From: Euryodendron excelsum
Taxonomy: Eukaryota; Streptophyta; Magnoliopsida; Ericales; Pentaphylacaceae
Length of the DNA: 64,000 nucleotides
NCBI GenBank assembly: GCA_033060915.1
Contig: CM065378.1
Location: forward strand, 18,280,001 to 18,344,000
Direction: 5' to 3'
Shown piece after piece: positions 51,400 through 63,047 of this stretch. A model generated the notes under the pieces. That model ran no database searches, was not told the origin of the DNA, and saw only the letters and a program-made list of their open reading frames with translations. Made by a program: the position numbers and the translations under genes. Each line of letters starts with the position of its first letter. The first letter of the stretch is position 1.

Positions 51400-54060
51400 C
51401 TTTACTGAGGAGCCATTAAGCGTTATGACTGTTTGCCTGATTTCACGCACATTGCAAGCATGTGCAAGCAAAGATAATGATAGATCATCCATTTTTTGCA
51501 ATCACATGACGAAAGATTTAGAGACACTGCATGTTTGTTATTTTCTTTCGTGCCTGTTGGATTTGTAACAACCTCAGCGGAATCCTGACCCCTGTAATTG
51601 AAATATAATAACATGGTCATTATATTAGGCATTTAGAATTATAGAATTCTAGCAATATGTGAGACAACTATATACACTTTTCAAAATTTATGACATTACC
51701 AATTGAAGATAGTTACACAATGACCCGTTGATCAAACTTGATACTCTTCTATCTTATCTTACACTTCGCTTGCGTACCTCAACCCCTTAACTAAATCACG
51801 CTCAATTTCCCTTCGTTTGTTATTGAAAGTGTTAACCAGGCGGTAGAAGGTAACCTAAACACATGCAATTATGGGCAAGTCTCGTGCATCTCTTAATACA
51901 TTGTTATAGCACTCTAAATCGTTTGTGGTTGTAACTTCCCAACAATAACCTCCGTCATGTGCCAATGTCCACTTCGTAGGGTCCTCCCTGCACAAGTTAT
52001 TGTACGTCGGCTTACATAATTTTTTAATTGTTTCCATTACCTCGTCAAACTTGCGCACTTGATGGGCATTTTCAGCTTTCCATATAAGATCCTTAACTTT
52101 AGCATTATCGAACTTTGTTTGGTAATTACTTTGAAAGTGCCTAAGGCAATATCTATGGAATCCAAGCAGTTGCCCTGGTCGTGGTCATTCCCATTCACGT
52201 TTGACGGCGCTCAAAATAGCGGCATGTTGATCAGAAATCAAAGTCATCCTCTCCTACCCTAGCACAATAACATGCCTGACATTGTAAATAAACTATGCCC
52301 AATCACGATAGGTTTTTTATTCAATTAGGGCGAAAGTTAAGGGGAAAATATTTTTCCTCACTGTTCTAGTCGTAGCATAACTCTTGTGTATTTTTTGTAA
52401 AGATGGTTACTGTCGATATCAATCACTGGATGGTAGTGCTTGAAGCCTTCAATGCATGACCGAAATGCCTAAAATATATTCTGTCTAGATCAACTTCGCC
52501 CATTCATGTAATGTCAAGTGTTTGTGAAATCACAGCCGTACTTGAATTCTTGAACTCCAACGTTCTCATATATCTTGGAAGCTTTTCGTATGACTCATTC
52601 CAATCACCATATACCATCGCAATGGCCTTTGTTTTTCTAAGCCATGCTTTCTTATAGAACACTGTGAAACCAGCATTATTTGTTACATTCTTCACTATAG
52701 ATATTATCTTCCAACCACGGTCTTCCTGTACACTATAAGATCCAAATGAATACTTAAACTTCACAAAAAAAAAGCATGAATGCATAAATTTATATGTCTT
52801 AGTTTAAATTGAAAACTCATAACAACTTACCGTAACTTGGGACATAATCATGCGTGCAATGAATGTCGAATTCAGATTGCGGTGATCCAAACTATCTATC
52901 CCATGTAAACAGGTATGCAGCCCGGGATATTACATGATTTCAAAGAAAGTATGATTCTTCTTCAAACACACACGCAGTTTCTATGGGCAATCGTGAGTGC
53001 ACTTGGTACTTCATAATTTTTTGTTTGTTTCTATACTATAATAATATTTGTTTTTCTTTACATGATACTAGTTACATGCTAATCACTGCATTCTTATCTT
53101 TGAAAACCATCCCTTTTGCAAACTCCAGATTTGCATCTGACCATGTCGGACTGTAATCATATAAATTTTAACAAATTATGCTATCGTCTACCTCATCCAA
53201 GTTCGTAAAAAAGGACACGAGAGTGTCATTCAAGTTAGCAATGTTTACTTCTTCGTGTCCATCGTCATTGGAGTCAATGATTCTTTCATTTCTTATCAAA
53301 ACATCAACATTTTGGTCTGATTCAACGGATTGAACATCGTTATCTTCATTTACTCGTCTCCCTATTTCATCTAAGCCATCGAGCCGTTCCACGAGATTCA
53401 TACTTACACTGGGACCTCCCACCTTTGCACACCCCCATTGGCCCTAAGCATGCCCGAAGCATATTATAGGTGAGGTGTAGCTGAAATGTGAAAATATTGA
53501 AATTGTTGAAAATTACTCTGATCCTCCAAGTAATCCTCATTTGGGCTGAAAAGGTTAGACATTCATTGCCTCGATGTATCCATACCCTGTGCACTTTTAC
53601 TACTTTGGCCAAGTGTAAGCATTTCAATAAATGTCTCTAACGCCGATACATCAGCCCCCCGCGACAAGAGTTCACCGTAGGACTGGATATCTCCTCAATT
53701 CACGTCTGCACGACTGACACCGGTGGTCATTGTGCTTCTTTCATTCACAACGTAAATTTTAACACAATGCAAGTCACTATATCTCGACGGAAGATTAAAG
53801 ATAGTTTGCAATGTCATGTCGTCATTGACCGGTAACTTCTTATATATAAGGAATTCTTCAATTCGTCGATAGGAGTATCTAAATATGAAGTTTATAGTCA
53901 CATATTCTCTATACCCAGCCATCATAGGCATGATAATTTTTCGTAATCCAGCAAGTGAGGTTCCCAGTTCTACGTCATAGCAACCACTAGCCTCTATATC
54001 ATAGACTATGCTTTCTCGGCGATCTTTTACTATCTTTCTCCCTAATAAAACATTACCATT
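51400..54060 (-). pseudogene. Degenerate MURA-type transposase of a Mutator-like element
   Basis: Minus-strand fragments appear in the order of a plant MULE transposase. First comes an N-terminal domain piece (ending near LQTIFNLPSRYSD), then an acidic linker. The DBD/transposase entry follows (FYKKAWLRKTKAIAMVYGDW, KLPRYMRTLEF), then HPVIDIDSNHLY with the first catalytic Asp region. After it come LISDQHAAILSAVKREW with a further acidic position, HRYCLRHFQSNY, DPTKWTLAHDGG with TTNDLECYNNVLRDARDLP, and a SWIM zinc finger (CDCKKWMIYHYLCLHMLAMC). Several stops and frame changes separate the pieces, so no active enzyme is encoded. The order fixes the element's direction as minus. Confidence 0.85.
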
Positions 54061-54689
54061 ATCATCATTACTTATCTGTATCTACCATCAAACACATAAA
54101 TTACAAACAAATAATTTAGATAAAAGAAAAGTTTCATACTGACGTCATTTTTCCTTTATCGATACTTTATATAGAATAATTGCTAATTTAATTCTTGCAA
54201 TTAAAAGTAAGGCCATGTTAGCAATACAAATAAAGGAAATATTAATGGATCACTCATATAGAGACATATCAATGGATCACTCATGTTTTCAGAAAGGGCA
54301 TATTCAGAGAGAGAGAGAGTTAAGATTCCAATATTCTGCAGGAACCTTGTCTGGGACCTAGTTCATTAGGCCTAGCATTTAAAGCCAAACCGCAATCTCA
54401 CAATTACTAGATAACTTCCTATGATAAAGAAATCTCAAAACATATGTGAATGTATATGTTAACTTGGCTAAGGTTAATACAGAGTGGTCAGAATCTAAGA
54501 GTTAGCATTAACAGAGAGTCAGTTTAGAATCGAGATGAGACAAATGTGAAACAATGTAGGCTGACTTCATTATAATCCATACCAAACATTGTCCATGTTT
54601 GTATATTTCAAAAAAAAAAATAAAAATTTGTCCTATGTTTGCCTCATCCTTCAAAAATATTAAAGTTTATACACTTTATCAAAACAGAT

Positions 54690-55143
54690 GGATGGTAAGT
54701 TAGGCCCGCTATGGTAGGTGGTTAGTTTTTGTCAAAATATTGGTAATACCTTTGTCATTGCGGCTGAACTGCAAGCCATTTGGAAAGGCCTTGAGGTGGC
54801 ATGGGTGCAAGGTTATAGACAAGTAGTGGTGGAGATAGATTGCCAAGCGGTTGTTGATACTATTTCTACACTAACCATAAGCCACCCTTGTTAGAATTTG
54901 CTACTCCGAATTAGAAGCTTGTTAAGTTGAGTCTGGGTTTGTTCTGTACAACATGTCATGAGAGGCGCGAATGCTTGCGCAAATAATTTGGCACATGAGG
55001 CATTGAAGCCCCGCCCCCCCCCAAGAACAAGTGTTCAGTACTTGCTTGCTGTTGATGCCTCAGATTGGAGTCTTTGCCGGGTCGGAGTTGGCTAATGGTT
55101 CTTTGGTGTTATGCCCCCTTTTGTAACCAAAAAAAAAAAAAAA
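54690..55143 (+). mobile_element. 5'-truncated LINE with RNase H-like remnant and poly(A)
   Basis: The plus strand codes pieces of the RNase H-like (RVT_3) C-terminus of plant L1 elements (AAELQAIWKGLEVAWVQGYR, VVVEIDCQAVVD, RGANACANNLAHEA), with stops and frameshifts. It ends in a 15-base A run at 55129-55143 after CCCCCTTTTGTAACC, typical of the LINE 3' end. It lies inside the MULE. Confidence 0.8.
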
Positions 55144-55849
55144 GTCACCCACGCAATTTTGTACATGTCAAATGCATAGTACTTCGTAAAACATAAAAGA
55201 TAATTATTCTTAATTATAAAAAAATAAAAAAATAACGAAAGTATAAAAATAGTCTTTTTATCTCTCTGTTTCTTCCTTTCCCTATGTGCCCTGTCATCAA
55301 TTAGTCCATGAAAGCATACTTACCAAATCACACAGCATCATTTTGAAAGGCAATTCACTACACAGCCAGCTTTATTGTAGCATACATTGACCCAAATTGA
55401 GTTGCTAATTGTCCAATACAGGTCCTATGGTTTTATAGTTTATCTTTGATTGGTTATTTCTTCTTGCTAATAATTAGGGTATATAGGTTTTTGATCATTG
55501 ATATTGCTTAGATATGCAGTGATGTCAAGGGTCTGTTCCTTATTTATATTTTGCCTTTTTTTTTTCCTTTCAATAAGTTTTACTATTTATATTAACCTCT
55601 ATCCTACTTTTAATAGCAAATGGCAATGGTAAACAACAAATGATAAATGACTTTTAACAGCAAATGACAAAAAAAACCTACTTTTCATTCACAAAATTTG
55701 AACTCAATGCCAAAGCCATTTTCATCATCAACTACAATAAATTGAAGAAGAAAAACAAAAAAACATGGGCCCTTAAGAAACAAAGAAACATGTTAAGAAA
55801 ATACATATTTAATCAAAAAAGACAATGAAATAGTATCTCAAGTAGCTCT

Positions 55850-56120
55850 TCTAGACGAGTCTCAAGGCAGAGTGAGCGATGAAGTGCGAGAGACAAAAAT
55901 AGAGTGAGCAACTCTTGAAAGAGACTCATAAGTGAGATTGAGAGAGTAAGAGCGAGATTAGAAAAGAAAGAGAGGGATAGACAGAGACCCATAAGTGAGA
56001 GTGAGAGAGTGAGAGTGAGATCAGAAAAAAAAGGGAGGGAGAGACAGAGACCCACAAGTGAGATCAAATGGGAGAGGATCAAAGGGAAAGGGAGGGAGGG
56101 AGAGAGAGACTCACGACTGA
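55850..56120. repeat. GA-rich minisatellite near the right MULE arm
   Basis: Imperfect units of about 55-60 bp containing GACAGAGACCCATAAGTGAG and GAGAGAGTGAGAGTGAGAT variants, about four copies. An open frame on the minus strand across it (Ser/Leu-rich) is a by-product of the repeat. Confidence 0.75.
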
Positions 56121-56217
56121 ACTCCAATGTGAGTGAAACGACCACTGAGAGAGTGAAAGAAAAAGAGATAAACAATGCAATTTAGGATTTTCTTTTGAAA
56201 TAATATTTTTAGCTGAT

Positions 56218-56279
56218 GTATACGTTTCGTATATTTTTCTTAAGAAATACAACGTTTTACGCCTTCCATTTCAAAAGGC
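56218..56279 (-). repeat. Right inverted arm of the MULE
   Basis: The reverse complement reads CCTTTTGAAATGG, AACGTTGTATTTCT, TAAGAAAAATATACGAAACG and TATAC, matching the order in the left arm. It lies about 390 bp upstream of the next gene's start codon. Confidence 0.55.
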
Positions 56280-56669
56280 GTTGGATTAACTTGAATCACC
56301 ACCCACCCAGTTTGGGAGTGAAGGAAAGAATAGGAAATGAGCGGGGCTTCACGCCAGGCTCGCACAGTACCATAGTCACAGGCGCCTTTTCTTGTTCTTC
56401 TTTAAACCCTCCTCCTCTCCCTATCTCTCTGTTGAATCCCAACTTCTCCCAACGATTCCACCTCCATTTCTGCAACATGCAAGCGCTCAAATCGGTCTGA
56501 TTCTTCATATCTTGTTCTTTTGAAGCTCACTGGTCCACAAGCGTCTTTTCAGTATCTGCGTGCAAATCCCTCTGTCTCGTTGAAAGCCTTAAAAAAAATA
56601 GAGGGTTTGTCCATTGATTGAGATCGAACCTGTTTCAAAATCTTCAAGTTGAAGTCAGCATTTCGAAGG
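56280..56669 (+). promoter_or_regulatory. Promoter and leader region of the coiled-coil gene
   Basis: The only DNA between the MULE arm and the start codon. It contains pyrimidine-rich stretches (CTCCTCTCCCTATCTCTCTG near 56409) typical of a transcription start area. No TATA box stands out. Confidence 0.4.
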
Positions 56670-59600
56670 ATGAGTTCGGCGTCTAGACCGGCTACTGATT
56701 TCGGCAAGGAAAGTATCGAGAACAGCACTGTTCCCGAGCTCATCTCGCTGCTGAGATCGGCGTTTCAGTCTACGGATTTCCACAAGGTAGAAAAGATTCT
56801 GGTGACTCGCGAAGAGAATATGAAGACAGAGATCGCTAATTGGAGGAAAGAGTCTGAATTAATGGAAAAGAAGCACGGGGAATTGGCATTGACGAAGCTC
56901 GAGATTGAGGATGAGTTGAAGAAGTACAAGCGGGAGTGTGACGTGCTTGGGGAGCAGATTACTCGGTTCAAAGAAGACCAGAGAGTTTACTGTGGTAGAG
57001 AGAAGAGGACTGATGAGAGTTATGCCAAATTATTGGCAGATTTTTCGAAGGCTGAGACTGAAAACAGAAAATTGAAATTGAAGAACTTGGATTCGGATTT
57101 GGCGAGGTGTAAAGCTGAGCGTAAGCTTGAGAGTTGCAAGAAGACTTTTGAGGAATTGAATTTGCGCGTCCTGCGCTTGGAGGAAGAAGTGACAATGTTG
57201 ATGAATGGGGGCCCTACATGCAAGGAAAAGAAAGAGAATGAGGTGGGAGCAGAACATCCGCTTGCTGATGAAATGGTGGGTGCAAAGAAAACCTCTAATA
57301 CTGAAAAATCTGAAAATGAAGTGGGAGTTGGAACTGGCAGTGGAAACCTGGCCCAGCCACAAGTGAAAGAGTGTGTATCAAATTTTTATGAAAAAGATCA
57401 TTCTTTGGCAGGTGCAGGCTCTGCCTCTGATTCCCTAGAGGTCGAAAGTAATCATATGCGGGAGGCAGGTATAATTGAACTTAAAGTCCTACTTTGATTA
57501 GCTACTTTATTGTAACTAGGGATGGGCACACGCAATGCGTGTGTAATATTTGATTATTGTTGGGTGGTAGATTGAATCACCAGAGATGATGGTCATCGTG
57601 GTTGATTCAATCATGGAAGAGTTTGAAAGAAACTAATTGCGGTTCTATTATTATCAGAATAGAACTACAATAGATTAAAATTTGTAAATAACTGCAACAA
57701 TTATTAGAGTAATTGCAATGAGGCAGATTCATAGACACCAATTGGGGTTCTCCCTTTATATATTAGAATAGACATGTTAAATTGGGCTAATAATTTAATT
57801 TGCATGTTTCTCCAAGCTTCATGGGATTGAGTTGAATTAATGAACCTGGAGTTTGTCTGCCCAGTTTTTGGATTGGTATGCATATGGAGACCCAAATTTT
57901 TGTAGAATGGACTTAAATTTATTTAGTTTTGATAAATGAAGATGTATTAAAAGCTAGCACCTAAAAGGGGGTGAACCCCTTTACAACTAACATATACAAA
58001 AACCTTCGATCTATAGCTTTAGAATGTACTTAATAAAACTATTACTCTACAGTATGCATGGTGCAAGAAACTCTAATAGGCAGATAGGTAAAGAAATAAA
58101 TAAATAAATAAAAGAATGTTGAAGTACATGCTTTCCTCCAATAGTCGTATCAACAGTTAGAAGAATGCTTATGCTCCTTTATTGAGAATTCTTGCAGGTG
58201 CAATCCACCCTGATGGTTGGTTTCACCAACGCCACCACGATGGCTCCACCATAACCACTAATACTCCCCGTTTTAGTGTAACCAACAATGACGAGGATGG
58301 CAATATGTTTTTACCAGTGTTACCGCAAAATGCTAATACCTTCAGACTCCATTATCCTAAAGCTCTCGGATTCAAATTTGAAATCAATATATACTCTATA
58401 AACTCCAAATTTTAACCCACGCTCCTTAAATGACTCATGTCAAATCCTTTCATTTCAAATCTATAATATGCCACCTGCATTGCGAAACATAGTAGATTTT
58501 CTTTCCAAACTAATGAACTTAGTGATCCAAAAATGTAAACTTATTAATTTTCCAAATGGTTTCCTTAGGATGAATCAGATATAGCGACTTAAAAGCCAGG
58601 GAGTGGATTTTAATAGGAGAAAATGTTAAAAAAAAAAAAAAGGAGAAAAAAAGAAACGGAAGGTCCTAAGTTTATAACGCGCCTAAAAATGTATTTTTAG
58701 ATGATTAATTTAAAGAATTATATAATATGTTTTATTGGATGTGTAATTGTAATGATAATAATACTCTCACATTTAGAAGTAGCTTAATAAAATCTTAGTG
58801 TAATCTATGCAAGTATATCCCTGTGGTACCACATTTTAGAGCATTTAATTTTTTTGTTCCCGCTCTACCTCAGAATGATCTGTGTTCTAGATAACATCAG
58901 TCCCTATGGACTTCATAACTAGGATAATGCTAATGTGTTGTTATAGATTGTGGTATGATTGAATGACTAAAATCCTATTTTATGGGTGTTTTGGGCACCT
59001 TCTATCTTTGAATTGGCTATGGGTTATCGTTTAGTTGCTAGGTTACATTTGGTTTTGCATGCTTGGACGTGGTTTCTTGAATGGAAGTCGTGAGTGCACT
59101 TACTTGGAGATTGGGATGATTTTGAGTGGGTCAATGGATTATTTGAAAGGATCCTTTTAAGTGTTGTTCACACTTATGCATGTGCCCCGGAGCATTGCCC
59201 TATGATGAATCCTTTTATGATCCTATACCCAAATTAAATAAACACCTTATATCTGCACAATGTTTCAAGTACTTGATGTCCCGCATTTGACATCATCAAC
59301 CAATAAATGACTTTACTTTGATGACTAGAGGTTATGGGTTGATGACTACGTTGCAGGAGCCTTGACATGGGACACTTATGTGAAATAATATGATTATGGA
59401 TATCTCAATGTGGTAAATTCATAAGAAGTTAGGTTATGAGCACGATCACAACTTATAAATGCATGTGTGTGTATGTTACATCTGTATATGGTACATGCTT
59501 TTGTTTGTCCATGCATAAGTATGATGCCTCCTATCCTTCGCCCACTTCCACTTCCACTTCCACTTCTTTCAGCCTTCCAGTATCTTGCTTTAGGGTGAGG

Positions 59601-62600
59601 TGATTTCAGTTGCATAGATGGTTGTATCCCCAGTCCTCTCTCTCATGGCCCCATGTAAGAGAGAACTTTAAATACAACTGAAAGGGTTGTGAATATAATC
59701 CTACACCTTACCTTAACTTGTAAATTTTTCCAAACTTAATAGAAACTTTATAAGTTTATATTTGACTTTTCTTTACTACTAGGCTTCTTTTCCATCTTCA
59801 AAAAAGTCATATCTAAATTTCTAACATTTGTTACTTAAATGTGGTGGAGTGTAGAACTTGAATATGAAGTGACTTGAATAATGACCTTTATTTTTATGTG
59901 AAGGATGTCTCCAAGATGTATCTAATGTGTTCAAGAGTGTTGAAGTTGTTCAGATGCTTGAAATGTGTTCAAAATAGGCATGCCTCCACAGAACTTTGGG
60001 GTGCTTCTTAGATTGATTAACAAACCTTCCTTTTTTGTCCATCTGTATTATATTCTTACCAATTTTGCAAAAAATGAAAACAAGAAAATGATATTTGGTG
60101 TCTTTAATGAAAAAAGAAATACTTTAGGAGAAAATTTCTCCCTCATGTTGGATTACTACCAGTCCAGGAATGAATAATTGTTGAAGGAATTTTGTGTATG
60201 AAAGAGGAAGATACATGTTAGGTTTTCCATATTACCTGTGAACAATTTTAGCATAACTTCAAACATTTAGTGTAAATATCTGACATCTGACTTTTACGTG
60301 GTATTATGTGGACAAATTTGATACTTATCATAAAAAATGAGCTAAAAAGGGACCAATATGATAGGGTATGCAATCAAAAGTTTGATCATAAAGGTAGATA
60401 TCTGTATTTTACCTTTGTCCCTTTTTCCGGTATTTTGTTGATTATTTGTTTTGATAGCAGAGGATGGGCCACTAGCCCATTAGTAGGTTGACTCATAATT
60501 ACTAGAAGGGCATGTAGAGATGCGAAATGATAGGAAGCAGAAGAATGATATGTAGTTCAAACATCTTATGGGAAGTGGGAAGCAAAAAGTAATGAAGAAT
60601 TTGATGAGCCAAATTCTGGAAGAAGCTACTGATGAGCCAAAGTAATCAGAAGAACCTACTAGGCAAATTTGAAAAGATTAATCTGGAACAGTAAAAGAGT
60701 TTTACCATGAGCGAAAGTGTAAACTAAGGGAATAATTAGAGATTTTTGCATAAGAAATATCGTTCATTATTATGGGGAAAAAAAAGACTTTAAGGGCCTA
60801 GGAAAATAAAAAACAATTATGTGAAGTGTGTTTCACGTAAGCTGCCCTGACATTTCCCTATTGTGTTTTTTGAAAAGTCCTTTATGTTTGCCTAAAGTTT
60901 GGAAATGTCTTCTAGTGGGTTCCCAAAATTTTCAGGAAGATTTTTCCTGGCTTCTGAAACCAAATTTCTCCCATACCAAATGTACTGACAACACTATGTT
61001 GGCGGCTCACTGATATCGGGTTTCATCCTTGTTAGGCGGGTTACTTTATTATTTCTTTTGGATAATAGAGTAATAGAGTAATAAAGCCTTGCAGGAAGAT
61101 TATGTGACTGGGAGAGGGGATCCGTGAGAACTTTAAGTTCTGTTAACTAGCTTTTTATTGAGGTAATGGAACATGAAAAGTTTTAACGTAGTCATTCTAT
61201 TGTGTGCTTTGGAGTAAGGGACGACTTCCTTCTTGTAGAGTGCTTTGGATTTTTCAGATAATGTCCATTCTCTTGTTGGATTATAGTTGGTCTTTGGTTA
61301 TGCTCTTGTAAGAATGAATCAGAATTAGGATAATAGCTGCCTCTCCATTTTCATTGACATCGGTTGACTTATATGGGGTTCTGCCTTTGTGTGCAGTTGT
61401 TGCTGTTTTAATTAATGCTTATACGGGGTAAGGTTCTTGTGTTATCCTTTTTTTTTCTTTTCGGTAAGTATTCTTGGGTTATGCTTGCTGATTTGTGCAA
61501 TGTTTAAAGCTGGTCAGGTGACATTACCCAAACGTTTTGCTGAATTATTGAGTTTTCGAGTAGAGGTTTGCAGTTGAATTACTAGATTGAGTGATGCTTA
61601 TTAACTTTTGGCTCGTAAACTTGTGTTTCTTTTTGAAAGTGTAATTTCACTGCCTTGTTGTGGGTAGCATTCTTGGTAGCTATTCTAGTAGTTATCCTAG
61701 TGCAATTGGAGAATGGTGTAGAACTTGTGGAGAATGTGTAGACTGGAACTTTTGGATCACTTGCATTTTAACTAGTGGAAAAACGGAGCTGATGTCATAA
61801 TTATTTCCCCTTTGTAGCACCAAAATATTGCACTTTTCATCTTCATTCCTTTAGCCACTTCTTTTCCTCATCAGGGAGTGTCCTTTGTCATATTTAAAAG
61901 AAGCACAACAGAAGAAAATAATCAAAATTGGTTTATAAATGTAAGAATTCAATAGTGTGGCTTAAAGACTTAAAAGTGATCTACTTGTATGGTTATCTCC
62001 TATTAGGTTCCACATATGCTGATCATTTGACTGTTCCTTTTTTTTATTGTTCTCTCATTTTACCTGTTGGAGATGTACTTTTCCTGAATTCTTTTCTAGA
62101 TACTGGTTGCCCAGCATAGGTGGGTTGTATTGCATCTGGGATCTGCCACTAATTAAATTATTTGAAAAAGGAAAAAATTAACATTTGAGCTCCAGTTGAA
62201 AGACCCCTGTATATAATTACTCAGTTTTAGAGCATGCTTACCATAATGCAATAGATTTTCCTATAAACACCTTGCAAACTTTGTAAACGAACATGTCTTT
62301 TTTTAAGTGATATTGCCAACAAGTAACTGTTTTTGACAAAGATTTTTCTGTATCTGTTGCAGGTCCACATTCTGTTATCATGGCCTGCAACAATGCAAAG
62401 CCCATCCAAAACAAGTTGGTGTCCAAAAGAGGGAGCTCCAACAAAGTGGTGGATACTTCTGTGGCAGCTGATGTTAGCACTGGATCTGCAGTTATCATTG
62501 AGATAAATGATAGCGATGATGAGATGCACACAAAAGAGGGAAAAAGTAGTGTGCCAAATGTTATTGCTTCAGGAGATATTCTAAGTGATAAAGAAATAAA

Positions 62601-63047
62601 GAGCGCTCATTCTGGTCAGACTGTTGATGAAAATAGGAGAAGTTTTTTGGAGAATTGCCTCCTGGCTTCTAGTACCAAAAGAAAAAGAGCTTCATGCATT
62701 GATACTTGTGATAGCAAGAATGATGAGGGTGATATGAGTCCACTTAGCAAACTTAAAGCAGAGAGACTTCAAGAATTGATTATTGATGGGAGTGATAGTT
62801 CTAGCAGTGGAGATAGTTCGAGTAGTGGTTCTGACATTGGAAGTATGATTGCAATGCTCCGGAAAAGGAAGGTTAATAATGAAACCTGGGCATTTGAAGT
62901 TGACATGATTTCTGCGTTCAAGAAGGATCCTGAACTCTGCATGAATGCTGTTTGTGTTATTTATAGACAGCAAATGTTGAGGGTGAAACCCATTAGCGGC
63001 TCTTTATTGACCAAGAATCGAGGATTTAACCAGTTTGATGCACTCAG
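56670..63047 (+). CDS. Plant coiled-coil protein with SUMO-interaction-like motif, 3' end outside the window
   Basis: Exon 1 (56670-57468) and exon 2 (62363-63047) join in phase 1. Exon 2 ends at a CAG/GTATGA donor in phase 2, so the gene continues beyond 64000. Residues about 45-185 form a charged coiled coil (KKYKRECDVLGEQITRFKED and similar). Exon 2 holds VIIEINDSDDE (about residues 310-320), a hydrophobic core followed by acidic/serine residues as in SUMO-interaction motifs. It also holds basic KRKR, a Ser/Asp/Gly tract and a conserved-looking block (WAFEVDMISAFKKDPELCMN, VCVIYRQQ, FNQFDALR). I have a sense of this block from unnamed plant proteins but cannot name the family. A nuclear protein is likely from the basic cluster; function unknown. 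The start MSSASRP is the first ATG of the frame. Confidence 0.8.
57469..62362 (+). other. 4.9-kb intron of the coiled-coil gene
   Basis: Donor GTATAATT at 57469, acceptor TCTGTTGCAG at 62362. AT-rich. Short frames (for example near 58182-58415 after a TTGCAG) are not supported as exons, and no transposon domain was seen. Confidence 0.6.

Larger units (their letters stand above)
44930..56279 (-). mobile_element. Large decayed Mutator-like element (MULE) with PMD, carrying nested insertions
   Basis: Related inverted arms lie at 44930-45013 and 56218-56279. Between them, reading on the minus strand, are a degenerate MURA transposase (54060-51400), a tandem array, a plant mobile domain relic (50470-49600), unplaced DNA and a second tandem array next to the left arm. 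A solo LTR and a LINE end have inserted into it. The span is about 11.3 kb. The inner protein relics are clear; the exact element ends and any 9-bp target duplication are not. Confidence 0.55.

Noticed and set aside
55813..56175. Minus-strand open frame rich in Ser, Leu and Phe
   Set aside because: A by-product of the GA-rich minisatellite; no family resemblance.
58182..58415. Possible cassette exon of the coiled-coil gene after a TTGCAG
   Set aside because: It has no matching donor at a sensible place and the peptide does not continue the coiled-coil or the exon 2 domain.
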